Shown here: piece after piece, positions 22,401 to 32,992 of the stretch
How the letters are laid out: every line of letters starts with the position of its first letter
Numbering within the stretch: the first letter of the stretch is position 1
Assembly (NCBI GenBank): GCA_945910005.1
Contig: CAMDTW010000544.1
Coordinates: forward strand, 1 to 64,000
Length of the DNA stretch: 64,000 nucleotides
DNA from: Isoperla grammatica
Lineage: Eukaryota > Arthropoda > Insecta > Plecoptera > Perlodidae
Reading direction: 5' to 3'
The notes under the pieces: model-generated
Database searches by the model: none
What the model saw: only the letters and a program-made list of their open reading frames with translations
What the model was told of the DNA's origin: nothing
Translations under genes and position numbers: made by a program

Positions 22401-23649
22401 ATGTATCGCATAGTTTAATTTTCATCATTTTTGATTATTTCTTTGTAAAATCTCGAGGGCCATATCGAGGTTTTGAAATACTCCATATTAGAGGAATTTT
22501 TTTTTGAGATAGAGTCACGTGATCAAAAATAATACAAATATACCATTTTATTAAACATGCTCAGAACCAAACGCTTACAATTGAATATAGTTTAAATGGC
22601 AGTGTCAAGATTAATGCGCTCGTACGTCCCCACTAACATCAATATAAGGGCTAAGTGTTATCATGATTGGTGCTCAGTGGGAGCGAGGGGGAGCCGTCTC
22701 AGTCTAGGGCTGAACCACTGAACAATCCAGGGCCCCAGAGCCATTACTATAGACTGGGACGGAACACGACACCCGCCTCTTTTTTGCAGTCCGGTGAAGA
22801 CGATCTGTGGGACTTTTGGGAGCCCTCAAGAGACGAGCAGATGGTCGCTTAGGTCGATAGGCACCTTCCTTGGATGAACAGGGGGTCGCTTTGGTATTCT
22901 CACGGGGCGAACCCGCGGAGTACCCGTGCTGGAGATTGGGCGTCGAAACCTCGTGTGTTTCATTTTATTTAGCAAAACTATACACTTTGCATTTATTATA
23001 TAGTATAATAGTTTGGACCTGTGTGTCACTGTTTCCAATGCACAAGATGTAGGGACCGACTCTTGGATAACTTTAGAAGCTAAAATTCTCCTAACTCTGT
23101 TGATATAATAAATAATAATATCATATGTGCTGGCATTGTATGTGCAGAGTGACTTTGAAACTGTAGTAATGAATGGTAGTGTCCCTTGCCCCCCCCCCCC
23201 CATACCCCCCTCCCCCAAAAATTAGCTCTTGTTACCAAGTGGATAAATTTTAATTATTTGTTGTTTTACGGCGTACTCGCCACTCGGAAACTAGTCATAT
23301 GACGTCGGGGGTATTTGGACGTAACAACAGGAAAACAAATAATGGTAAGGGGAGGACGAAGACTGCATTTCGTCTGGCTTCTCTACCTCGACTTGTTCAG
23401 CCAGCTAGGGTAGCCCTATACTAGAATACACGAAGTGTATCCTAGAAGCATGTGCTTCGACCGCCGGCCTAGGTCTCAGGATCATCAAAAGCACGCAACC
23501 CTGCGATAAGTTAACAGTCCCTGGGCTGGGACAGGTACAAAACGGTGAATAAAAAAGTGAATATAGAATATATTTACTTACTCTTCTCTTCTTTGGATCT
23601 CATCAAATATTTTACTGGCGTCGAACAGCAGCTGCGCTACGGATGCCAT
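10299..23649 (-). CDS. SPATA17: SPATA17-like IQ-motif protein, complete, 6 coding exons
   Basis: Reading right to left: 23582-23649 (ATG), 19159-19330, 17409-17576, 13520-13662, 11171-11303 and 10299-10451 (TAA). Every junction keeps phase; the CDS totals 837 nt, or 278 residues, shorter than the roughly 360 of vertebrate SPATA17. Three IQ-type motifs bind calmodulin in this family: RRIQCWVRGFLER, TEIQRIWRGFMARR and VRIQKTWRGYYVR. The context DMAVRIQ.TWRGY.VR followed by the HHLL....PGI segment matches vertebrate SPATA17, a sperm and cilium-linked protein. The start at 23649 gives MASVAQLLFDASKIF. Introns are full of repeats (satellite, 5S SINE, THAP relic). The gene is convergent with CRIM1. 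Confidence 0.8.
11137..11160. repeat. (TTATC)n microsatellite
   Basis: Four to five TTATC units, ending 11 bp before SPATA17 exon 5 on the + strand (inside its 5' splice-site flank). Confidence 0.85.
11171..11303 (-). CDS. SPATA17: SPATA17 exon 5
   Basis: Acceptor gttgtag and donor gtgagt; phase 2 in, 0 out. Encodes ELSYVEELLKVLRY and an Arg-rich stretch (RRERRYVRQRNRRSR). Confidence 0.72.
11360..11788 (+). mobile_element. 5S rRNA-derived SINE (SINE3 type)
   Basis: The head at 11360-11482 is about 123 nt, the length of 5S rRNA. Its ends pair (GCCAACGG / CCGTTGGT). It keeps box-A-like AAATTAAGCAACCTCGG and box-C-like GAATGGGTGACC, the pol III internal promoter of 5S genes. The body contains TTCGGATGGGACGTAAAGC, similar to the central core I recall for 5S/Deu-type SINEs, and the 3' end is (AAAT)n at about 11770-11788. 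It sits in SPATA17 intron 4, antisense to the gene. Confidence 0.78.
11920..12220. mobile_element. hAT-like MITE
   Basis: Ends CAGTGGCGTATCCA and its inverse (TGGATACGCCACTG). CAGTGGCGTA tips are typical of hAT non-autonomous elements. Inner sequence carries long G and C runs. I find no clean 8-bp target duplication, so the flanks have decayed or the boundaries are off by a base. Confidence 0.65.
13520..13662 (-). CDS. SPATA17: SPATA17 exon 4
   Basis: Acceptor ttccctag and donor gtaaga; phase 0 in, 2 out. A charged helix then HHLLRTYVTPGI, which aligns with the HYLLST...PGI segment of vertebrate SPATA17. Confidence 0.78.
14830..15150 (+). pseudogene. THAP zinc-finger fragment
   Basis: In one frame with stops: RFPNYKGLR, W, then (after one shift) C..C, CSEHFELSDFHWDLKHKLLG and P......KPRCV. 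This matches the THAP order C..C...RFP...W......C..HF....F......L...A/CV. Stops and shifts show it is not functional. THAP domains occur in P-type transposases and host DNA-binding proteins; the inverted-repeat frame favours the former. Confidence 0.5.
15749..15997. mobile_element. Fold-back MITE nested in the THAP relic
   Basis: Outer ends TTTACATGGGCC / GGCCCATGTAA, and inner arms CCACAATTTTCGGTATCG / CGATACCAAAAATTGTGG. Almost the whole segment can fold on itself. The flanking TTA/TAA fits a PIF/Harbinger-type target but is weak evidence. Confidence 0.6.
16567..17408. other. SPATA17 intron sequence without recognisable content
   Basis: AT-rich, no open frame, no repeat that I can pair within the window. 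Confidence 0.4.
17409..17576 (-). CDS. SPATA17: SPATA17 exon 3 with third IQ motif
   Basis: Acceptor ttag and donor gtattt (not a consensus +3/+5). 56 codons in phase 0. Contains AVRIQKTWRGYYVR followed by a charged helix (EEVYETNKETLNKMK), the most family-specific part. Confidence 0.87.
18955..19145 (+). repeat. SINE-like dispersed fragment
   Basis: GTCTAACGACGTATTCGAC...GTCACTTGACGTCGGAGG and the end GTTGCCTCTTATGATAGGCAG parallel the copies at 7805-7930 and 23262-23420. It abuts the 3' splice flank of SPATA17 exon 2. Confidence 0.45.
19159..19330 (-). CDS. SPATA17: SPATA17 exon 2 with two IQ motifs
   Basis: Acceptor gttacag and donor gtaagg. Two IQ motifs about 24 residues apart. GC-rich against AT-rich introns. 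Confidence 0.85.
20030..22665. repeat. Satellite block, eight monomers of about 316-344 bp
   Basis: The marker CGAGGTTTTGAAATA recurs at 20181, 20497, 20841, 21157, 21495, 21832, 22150 and 22466 (spacing 316-344). Monomers 5 and 6 are nearly identical and share an extra TTTAATTTAATTTTAATTT insert, which shows a recent local duplication. Most monomers keep a TCACGTGATC palindrome (E-box core CACGTG). The block fills SPATA17 intron 1. Confidence 0.92.
23262..23420 (+). repeat. SINE-like dispersed fragment
   Basis: TTGTTGTTTTACGGCGTACTCGCCACTCGG then ACTAGTCATATGACGTCGG, the same opening as the copy at 7805 and close to that at 18955. The 3' side is divergent. Confidence 0.45.
23582..23649 (-). 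CDS. SPATA17: SPATA17 exon 1 (start)
   Basis: ATG at 23647-23649. Donor gtaagt follows GAAGA, leaving phase 2, which fits the next exon exactly. Encodes 22 residues with no domain. Confidence 0.7.
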
Positions 23650-24448
23650 CTTGCGAAGATTGGTCGCTGTCACGTGACAAAGTAAGATTCGAAATTGGAA
23701 ACGAGGTAATGCAATTCGCTCAAATTAGGAAACTCGTTCATGTTATCACTGAAAAGTGATGAAACTGATCAACAATTTAAAATAAATAACACATAATATG
23801 TTGTCATAGTTTTAGATGTTTCGATTAGAATTGATTTATTTTTATTATTAAAATAATTATTTGGTTGTATTGTTGTGCTTCTGCTGTGATGATTCTTGAT
23901 TAGTTTCTTCCTTCCGAGGTTTTTGAAACAACAGATTAAGAATTTAAGTACCAAAGTTATATGAAATTAAACAATAGTAAAAATATATTAAAAATAAATT
24001 GCTACCTTCAGACATAACTTACACAAGATTTATCTGGGGGGAGGTGCGACTTCTCGCTTTGACCCTGTTGTACACAGTAGTACCACATACGTGAATCGTG
24101 CACTTTTCCGCCCTTGGACAACTTCAGACCAGTTTTTAAAGAAAGAAAGTCGTGCCCGATGTGATGGGAGGCTATGTTAGCATAAAAATGAGACTTTAAG
24201 CCCAAATATTAATCAATAATGTAATTATTTATTTAAGCAGACATCTTCATGTACATGTATGTATTTGTAATTTGCATTGTGTTATTGCCTATGAGAATAA
24301 TAATAACAATAATTCGAATAATATGGTAATTTATTTAATTATTTTGAAGTCTGAAACATATTCTTTTAACTATTGTCTACATTTACATCGCAATGTTATC
24401 AATGTTTACAGCACTTGGTGATGCACATTGAAAACAATTAAACAAAGT

Positions 24449-25750
24449 CTAGTTTCCATCCTGTTCCATGTTTGCACCTGCATTTATCAGTCTATATTGC
24501 CAATCTACTTCTCCACCTGGCGACATGAAGTGGTTTGCAAGCGTGTCGCGTATATTGGCGGCATTGACTTGAGGATTGTTGGATGCAATCCTGCCTAAAG
24601 TTCCAAGGCCGCGAGCTTCGCCTTGCTGCCTCCATGGACCAGGAACTAGATTTCCATCTACATGTTCTTCATCCTGATAATGAGGGGGGAAATATATGTG
24701 GTGGTTTTGGGGAACTAATTCTTCTTCGGATTTAAGAAAATTGTGAAGGCAAACTGTAGCTTTCACAATAGCGTCAACAGTATCGACACTGGCAATGATT
24801 GGTCGACGAAAGATTCTCCATCTAGAGGTCAGGATACCAAACGCATTTTCAATTGTACGTCTAGCTCGAGACAGACGGTAATTGAAAATACGTTTGGTAT
24901 CTGACAAGAATCGGCCTGGGTAGGGCCGCATCATGATGGCACGGAGGGGAAACGCCTCATCACCCAAAAAGTGGTATGGTATTTCTGCCACCGAATTGGG
25001 CAACATTGAAGGGTCAGGTACATCTAATAGATCATGCAAAATAGCTTGTCCGAAAGCCGATTCTCTAAAAATACTTGAATCGCCCTGTGACCCGTAACCT
25101 CCAATATCCACAAATGTGAATCGGCAATTACTGTCACAAGCAGCCATTAGTATAATGCTATGCTGCTTTTTGTAACAGAAATATTGCGTTCCGCCCAATT
25201 GTGGACATTGTACGATAATGTGTTTCCCATCTATGGCTCCTAAACAATTCGGGTAGTTCCACCGGACATTGAAGCCATCCGCAATTTGCACAAACTGTTC
25301 TTTGGTAGGAGGTGCCAAATAGGTAGGCATTAGTGCTGTCCATATTGCATTGCAAGTCTCTTTTACTATTTTGGAAATGGTAGACTTGCCCAAACAAGAT
25401 TCCCACATAACACATTGCATTGAATTTCCTTGTGACAGGTATCTGAAACAAAAAACTTATGTCATTTCAGAAGAGCAAAGTAGGGTTAAATATTATAGGT
25501 ACCCGTAGCCTTCTTGTAGGCAGAGGTCTAACCCTGTGAAGATATTTCCACTTACTTTAGCGTTAAAGCTAGACGCTCCTCAGGATCTACTGCTCGATGG
25601 CTTCTTTTTCTAATCAATGGCCGTATTAATCGAAGTACGGTAGTAAACTGGAGTGGCGTCATCCGTGTGTATTACGAAAAATTGTTCAGGGTCATTTAAT
25701 TTCATTTCTTGAAATAATGTGAAAAAGTGTCCGCGTGATGCCTGGTCCTA
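24449..25750 (-). pseudogene. PIF/Harbinger (HARBI1-type) transposase, frameshifted 5' exon
   Basis: Main exon 24449-25442 (stop at 24449). Upstream exon 25556 to about 25750 joins by gtaagt/tttcag in phase (LTLK|YLSQGNS). Motifs: GAIDGKHI (first Asp), GGYGSQGDSSIFRES (second Asp), LGDEAFPL and RRTIENAFGILTSRWRIF (Glu), the DDE nuclease pattern of Harbinger/HARBI1. The 5' exon reads FHTLFQEMK-type and RMTPLQFTTVLRLIRP in two frames, with a shift near 25660-25672, so the copy is probably dead although the catalytic exon is intact. I could not find its terminal repeats. It lies just upstream of SPATA17 on the same strand. Confidence 0.85.
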
Positions 25751-26040
25751 TTGATAGGCCTGACCCAATATCGCCTCCTTGCCGCTCTCCTTTGCCTCTG
25801 AATAAGCATATAGGTAGCTAGAAATTAATAAATATGATTATAAGAAGGGTCTAAGCACCTACACTTAACCTATTTGAGGTTGGCAATGTGCTTTCAAGTA
25901 GCAGAGATTGCTAAACAAGATGATACTGAAACTGAACTGAAACTGGTATTATTATGTATATGAATTTCATTATGTACTGTACTCTTACCTAGAATCAACG
26001 TCATCATATTGATATTTAATACTGCCACGAGGGCGATATC

Positions 26041-26503
26041 ATTCATATTATCTTCATCCATTTTCAGCAAATATAATTACAGATGTCAACTTCGGGACAA
26101 CACGCAACCGTTTTTGTTTTACGCGCCCACGCTATAGTACTAATTTTTACGGGAAGAGTGCGCTACTCACTTGTCAAAGCACTCGAAAACTGCCATCTTT
26201 CAAAGTCGTCATGTATTTCTTTGCAAGATATGGGGGGCGGAGTTTTGTTTTCCTAAGGCTTAGTCACTGGTTGTTATTCATATTATCTTCATCCATTTTC
26301 AGCAAATATAATTACAGATGTCAACTTCGGGACAACACGCAACCGTTTTTGTTTTACGCGCCCACGCTATAGTACTAATTTTTACGGGAAGAGTGCGCTA
26401 CTCACTTGTCAAAGCACTCGAAAACTGCCATCTTTCAAAGTCGTCATGTATTTCTTTGCAAGATATGGGGGGCGGAGTTTTGTTTTCCTAAGGCTTAGTC
26501 ACT
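26041..26503. repeat. Direct tandem duplication, 228-bp unit
   Basis: 26041-26268 and 26276-26503 are essentially identical, with a 7-bp spacer (ggttgtt). Both contain ATGGGGGGCGGAG and a GC-rich, Alu-free segment. The identity points to a recent duplication. It lies next to the Harbinger copy. Confidence 0.9.
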
Positions 26504-27446
26504 TCATCAGTGCGCGACTGTGCGATGCTGCAAACATTGTTCTAGTTCAACTTTCCAACGCAATAACGCAAAGCAAAGCCTTCTTGATCCTCGCGGCATG
26601 TATGATCCGTTATACTAGGTTTAAAGCACAGCCTTCTCGAACGTCGGTTCAAATTAGTAACCAGCTGCGCTAGAATACAGGACAATCGCGGTGTTTAGCA
26701 TGTAAGAAGGCGGCGAACGGCGAAAGTAGCGCATTCTGTCGGAGCGGTTCGATGGCTGCGCGGCAAATATGAATTTACTATGGCGCTTCCCATAAGAGTC
26801 AGCGAAGTAGCATATGGTTTGACCTTTGCGTCCGCGAGCTCGGCATTTACGTTTTAATTTGGAACATTACAACAAACATTCTCATTGATCCACTACTTAA
26901 GAAGACCGAGATATATATAGGTGAACTAGAAACCACAACAAACTATGTGTATTGCATGAAAGCATAATTTATACGTTCTGTAGGCGGAATGATCATCGAC
27001 TCATTATTTATTGCTGGTATGTGGGTGGACCAAGCCATTGGTGAAATGGGGAGGGGGGAGGTTTTGATGAATTGTCAATACAGGCTTCAAAATGTATCTA
27101 CTTGAATTAACCCTATATTATTATGAAGGCCACATGCCTCTCAACCACATGCTTATCAATAGCATCAGCTTCACTCATAATTGCACCTTTCTTAATATTC
27201 TGTACACAATCTTAACCCACGTAATTTCGCACAATTTCCCTCTTCCACAAAACACAAAAGACACAATGAAGAATATGAAAGGTGCATAATAATATGAATG
27301 AAAGGAAGTCTGTTACGTAAACATTTAGTAGGTAGTATGTATTTAGCAGAGTAAAACATGTTTCATATAAAAGTAATATAGGTTACAGCCTAATTAATAA
27401 CACAAAGTATACATATAATAATAACATATAATATGATACTGTATAA

Positions 27447-27617
27447 CAGTGGTTCCCAACCTTTTTTGACTCGAGGCACCCCAAGCCTACATTCAATAGA
27501 CACATGGCAACCCCCCCCCCCCTATCCCTTATCACTTTTGTTATCACTAATTTTGAAAATATATAAGAATATGGTAATAAATCAACATTTTTTAATTTTT
27601 TTAAAATGATTTAATTA
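27447..27617. mobile_element. Possible truncated hAT fragment
   Basis: The left tip CAGTGGTTCCCAACCTTTTT is a hAT-type terminus. CTGTATAA precedes it (27439-27446) and recurs at 27618-27625. No matching right terminus is present, so an internal/right-end deletion is implied. Confidence 0.4.
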
Positions 27618-27879
27618 CTGTATAACTACTTACAGTAGGATATACATACATGCAGTAACAGAAGTACATAAGTACAGTAACGCCCGTGAGTACCGGGTCT
27701 CCAAACGTCTACAAATGCAGTAATTTTTGTGCTTTTGTATTTTTTTCCCTAATACAAGACGTTTCAAATTGTTGTTCTGAGCTTTTATAAAACCATTTAG
27801 TAATACATTTAGGCATTTGTCAATAAAAACATACAAGCAGTCAGTACACAAACCGGTCGAATGTGGTCGAAAAAAATTT

Positions 27880-28990
27880 AAAAAAACTCCAACATGCTTT
27901 TTTAAGACATTGAAAAATTCTCATAGACAAATACCGGCAAAAATATGAGATGGATGAAATCTGTTAAAGCACCATAACTCGGACACCCGTAAAGTCTAAT
28001 TTTTTAAAGTAACGTTTTCAAATAGACAAATTTCCATTTATTAATACTAAACACAATTATTTGTTATATGACGTATTTATAACACTTATAATATACAAAA
28101 CGAAAACTTTTGTATGCGTGTTTTCTTAACGCCGTGAAAAATGCGTTGCGCGAACGTCTGTCATTCAGTGTAAGGGTGACTTTTTGAAAATGTTTTTTCA
28201 TGCCCCTGTACGATAGAGCTTTCAGTATCGGGACAAAGAAAAAAACCCCATTTCGAAAGTACCTACTTGACGCAAAAAAATCAAAACTGAAACCGTGTAG
28301 AGAAAATGGAAAAGTGCCCATAACTAAGCATCCGGGACGAAACTCAAAAATCGCTTCGTTAATAATCAAGATTAGTGGTTATTTTTAAAATGAAAAAGTT
28401 GAGAAAGTTTTCAAACAAAAAATGTGGAAAAAAAGTGTTACACGCGCTTTTTAAAAACTCACTTTACCAAATGTACACAATTTGATTGACGAAAGTTCCG
28501 GGACAAATCCAAAAAATTTCCAAATCCCAGTTACCTAGAATCTAGATGGTAAGCGTTGGTAACGAAACAAAAACGAACGTTATATCTCGTTTGGTTCGAC
28601 GGTCAGGGCCGTTTGAATGTGACGCGTTAAAAACGTACCAAATCCGGCCTCCGTTTGCGGTCTCAGTTTTCGTAAAACTATCGTGTTTGGGTGTCCGTAA
28701 CTTTTGAACGGGACAATATATATTCTTGTAGGGCACACCAAAAGATGCACCATTCAATTGACTTGGGATCACAAGCATCAAAAAAATCCCCCAAAACAAT
28801 TTGAATTTTTTACAATTTTTCCCGCAAAACCGGAGCGCCAAATACGCACACTTGGCGAGATAAAACACGTCGGGGGTGGAAAAGGGGTTGACACACAGAC
28901 TCGAAAAAAATACCCACGTGTAGCCAAAGACATGGTGCCAAAAACTGTAGTGACAGACCGGGGGTAAAAGTCACGTGCGGGGGGCCAGCA
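27880..28990. other. Unassigned segment with a motif in both orientations
   Basis: AACTCGGACACCCG (27977) and, inverted, GGGTGTCCGTAAC (28690) are related, and CATAACTAAGCATCCGGGAC at 28318 is a looser copy. Many short open frames on both strands, none with a domain I recognise. Composition (high CG dinucleotide content, short homopolymers) differs from the flanks. It may be an unknown transposon. Confidence 0.25.
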
Positions 28991-29813
28991 CATTAATTTA
29001 CTACTGCTTTGAACCTAAGCAATCAATTTCGATCGAACCGCTCCGGTAGTGGCGCTAGTGTCGGCTTGTCGCCACTATTTCACGGCAGTGTCCAGTATTC
29101 TAGCGCAGCTAGTTAGTAAGGTATTTGGTTCAATCCAAGGTCCGTAAATCCCCTGGCGTGGACTCGTCAAACTCCCAAGTTTTTACATTGAGGTTTACCA
29201 ACCCTCCGCCAGGAGATCGACGGATCTTGGGTTCAATCCACGCAAGGTCCACTTGATCGGAGATCAAGTAGACCTTGAATCCGCGGTTTGACCTGTCGAG
29301 AAGGCTGTAGTTTAAAGCAAGGTCGTGAACAGATGATAAAGTCAACGCAATGCAACGCAACAAAGTCCAACGCTCAGCGCAACGCAACGCAAGGTCGTGA
29401 ATTCACCATTAGCTTTAAAAAAACGTACGATTGTATGTCGCACTCGTAACAAAGAAATTATCATGAATACAGTATTAACATAACACATGTACAGTAGCAA
29501 ATATATACATTATTTATTTTTTGTTCTTTTCATCCCCCCTCCCCCCCCTCACTTAAATGATTTTGTTTCCCTTGGTTACAACCCCGGCGATGTGTGATTC
29601 ATCTGATTCGGCCGACCTCATTTGACTCATGATTTGACTTAGCTGTCGAATATCTCGCAAAACAACAACATATAGAACAAAAATGTACAAGAGTATGCTA
29701 GGACAGTGCGTGTATGATAGTGTGGTGCAGGGCACACAAGAATATTACTGTACCATGTACTGTGGTGGCTCCTACGCATATTGGGAGGCACGGCACCTAT
29801 CCTACTATTGATA

Positions 29814-29877
29814 GGGGTTAGCTCAGCGGTAGAACCCGTTACTCTATTGCTGGAGATAACGACTGCGATTCTCACCC
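29814..29877 (+). repeat. tRNA-like head (pol III A and B box)
   Basis: GGGGTTAGCTCAGCGGTAGA holds a good A box (TAGCTCAGCGGT). ACTGCGATTCTCAC, about 35 nt on, resembles a B box. The arm pairing is poor for a working tRNA, so it reads as a tRNA-derived SINE head. Confidence 0.45.
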
Positions 29878-30709
29878 ACTTTATCCTGCCTATAGTAGTT
29901 TTGAGAGGTTGTCTACATTCATAAAGTGAATCTGAGATTGGTTCGTAAATCGACTTCGAGTTTATGTCAACTATTTCACTACCCTACTCTATTGCTGGAG
30001 ATAACGACTGCGATTCTCACCCACTTTATCCTGCCTATAGTAGTTTTGAGAGGTTGTCTACATTCATAAAGTGAATCTGAGATTGGTTCGTAAATCGACT
30101 TCGAGTTTATGTCAACTATTTCACTACCCTACTCTATTGCTGGAGATAACGACTGCGATTCTCACCCACTTTATCCTGCCTATAGTAGTTTTGAGAGGTT
30201 GTCTACATTCATAAAGTGAATCTGAGATTGGTTCGTAAATCGACTTCGAGTTTATGTCAACTATTTCACTACCCTACTCTATTGCTGGAGATAACGACTG
30301 CGATTCTCACCCACTTTATCCTGCCTATAGTAGTTTTGAGAGGTTGTCTACATTCATAAAGTGAATCTGAGATTGGTTCGTAAATCGACTTCGAGTTTAT
30401 GTCAACTATTTCACTACCCTACTCTATTGCTGGAGATAACGACTGCGATTCTCACCCACTTTATCCTGCCTATAGTAGTTTTGAGAGGTTGTCTACATTC
30501 ATAAAGTGAATCTGAGATTGGTTCGTAAATCGACTTCGAGTTTATGTCAACTATTTCACTACCCTACTCTATTGCTGGAGATAACGACTGCGATTCTCAC
30601 CCACTTTATCCTGCCTATAGTAGTTTTGAGAGGTTGTCTACATTCATAAAGTGAATCTGAGATTGGTTCGTAAATCGACTTCGAGTTTATGTCAACTATT
30701 TCACTACCC
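29840..30709. repeat. Six identical 145-bp tandem repeats
   Basis: Units start at 29840, 29985, 30130, 30275, 30420 and 30565 and I see no differences between them. The unit begins inside the tRNA-like head, so each copy holds the B-box-like part without the A box. It also holds GGTTCGTAAATCGACTTCGAG. Confidence 0.95.
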
Positions 30710-31219
30710 TTATTTGTATTAGTTTGTGAGAATGTGCACAAGGGAGGCGGGAGGGGGCTCACTTGGTGATCCTGATGACCCCTCTAAAATCTATATCTAC
30801 AGTATCAAATCTTACGTAATATTTTTATTTTTATTAGCACGTAAAACAAGGATTGCATCAGTGCTTAGTTTCTCCCCTTTCATTTAAATGATTATGTAAA
30901 ATTTCCTTTCTTCTAAATAGCTTTTCTTTTTCTCTGCTTAAACTTTTCTTTTTTCCTATCTTTCTATAACCTATCAGTTTTGCTTCATTGTGATTATTAT
31001 TGATCATATAACGTTTCTTTTATGACGTTTACCTCCTCCACAGTTACCCGTTGTACTCTGCTATTATCAATAACACCCCCCCCCCCCCCCCCCCTCCCTC
31101 CCTAGAGCCACACTACATCACTCGCGCTAGATGACTCAAGTCATGTCGTCACTCGTCAGTCGCGCTCAGCGATCGGCATTCGGCAGGAAGTGGGTGTGTC
31201 GCCGCTGTTATGATGTCCA

Positions 31220-31712
31220 GGACCGTGGGCTCCCCCGCACAGGTGCGTCCTCCACACTGGCTGCAAGGTGCGCGCGCACCCCTTTGAGGTTCGTCGAAAT
31301 ACCGACTCAGGCTGGATCACAGAAGCGGCTATCACTTTGGACCAAGTGACAGGTAGTGACAACTCATTAAACTGACAGCATCACGTTTAATTAGTTGTGC
31401 TAATTAAGTATTAGCCACGTCGATAGGTAGAATGCAAATTAAACCGTTAGCTATAATTTGATGCAGTCTTACAAATTATAGCTAACGGTTTAATTTGCAT
31501 TCTACCTATCGACGTGGCTAATACTTAATTAGCACAACTAATTAAACGTGATGCTGTCAGTTTAATGAGTTGTCACTACCTGTCACTTGGTCCAAAGTGA
31601 TAGCCGCTTCTGTGATCCAGCCTGAGTCGGTATTTCGACGAACCTCAAAGGGGTGCGCGCGCACCTTGCAGCCAGTGTGGAGGACGCACCTGTGCGGGGG
31701 AGCCCACGGTCC
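31220..31712. repeat. Perfect palindrome: 241-bp arms, 11-nt loop
   Basis: 31220-31460 is the exact reverse complement of 31472-31712; 31461-31471 is the loop. A C-run (about 31076-31094) and a G-run (about 31729-31752) flank it but are not placed symmetrically. No open frame with coding character. Possible origins are an inverted duplication, a fold-back element or an assembly/read artefact. Confidence 0.95.
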
Positions 31713-32992
31713 AGGATAATATTGGGCCGGGGGGGGGGGGGGGGGGGGGGGGAGCATCCACTGCGAGGGGCCATTCAACGACAAATGAGACAAATTATGG
31801 AGAAACAGCTACAGGTAAAATATAGCGTGATAACGAATACAAATTTTGTTTGAATAAATCGCAATATTTTTTATTGGGAATTGGAAATTGGAAAGTGTAA
31901 ACAGAACATAATACCCTAGTAGGAAATATTAAAACATCTTGGCTATTTCATAATCCCAAGTCTACAATTTTGAAGTTTCCAAAGTAAAACAAGCCAAGAA
32001 AAATGCAAATAAAAATATTTTCGAAACAAAATTAAAAAAATGGTTTTTGGTTTCAAATTTGGATTTTATTACAAATCCAAATTTCAGTAAACGGATCCAA
32101 TAATAACTTAAAATGATGGATGTCAACTGGAAGGTACCGTAACTTTTTCTTATCGCACATTCTTGAATCCACACGAAGATCTTCGGCTAAAAGTGGAGCC
32201 ACATGTTTCGGCAGATGAGAACTAGTATTAAAAATGTAATAAGGAACTTCCAATACATTGGTGCAATCTCTGCAGGAGCCGGACATTGTGGTAGTGTGAC
32301 ATTCAAACAAAACTGTAATAGACCTCCTATTACAGTATTTGATTCAAATTTTGAGAGCCGATTATTGCAAAAATCGATGCTAGAGAATCGATTCTACGAT
32401 TAAATCGAATAAAAAGAATCGAAAGGAAAGAATCGATTATTCGAAAGAATCGATTCTCCAACTCGATGAGTCGATAGTCGATGGATGGATACGTAAATGC
32501 GTTGCCGGTGATGGGGTGATGGATGGCTGGTTGTGACAACAAATAATCTCTATGAAGTCATCGTAGGGCCCTAGTAGGGCGAGGGTACAAAAATCTTACT
32601 AGTTCCTGTTTACCGAAGGTAAGTTACCATTATTATGTGGAAATGAAAATGCGTACACTAGACGCAACCCCAATCCCAGTATTAGCACTATGATTTGTAG
32701 GCTTGCCTACCCTAGGCAAACAAGTGACACTGCGTCACTTCATTCTAGGGTCTTTCCCCTAGGTATAGCCTAGGCTAGGCCTAGGCCTAGGCAGGGCAGG
32801 CTTTTTAAACTTAACAAGGAATATAAAGTGAGTGGTCCGACAATTACTCTAGGGCCTAGATTGTAAAAATCGAATAAAAAGAATCACGCCTATAAAAGTA
32901 ATGAAAAAGTAAAAAGTAGGCAAATTATGGTAACAATTCTTTTTTTTGATGGACTGGTAAACTTGCATTAGTTTGTTTGTAATCTAGGCCTA

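Noticed and set aside
22667..22852. 61-codon + strand frame after the satellite
   Set aside because: Short, Ser/Glu-rich, overlapping an antisense frame of equal quality; no splice or homology support.
22826..23218. 130-codon - strand frame
   Set aside because: Mixes a G-run, AT-rich stretch and repeat DNA; composition is not coding.
24008..24205. 65-codon - strand frame (contains KVHDSRMWYYC)
   Set aside because: Looks protein-like, but I cannot match it to a family or connect it by splice sites; too weak to list as a gene.
29160..29300. Possible structured RNA (hairpin ACTTGATCGGAGATCAAGT)
   Set aside because: Only one short stem is convincing; no conserved RNA motif such as hammerhead core found.
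29840..30709. CRISPR-like array
   Set aside because: Repeats are 145 bp, contiguous and identical, without unique spacers, in an animal genome.
32053..32310. 85-codon - strand frame
   Set aside because: Cys-containing and open but AT-rich, no splice context and no recognisable domain.
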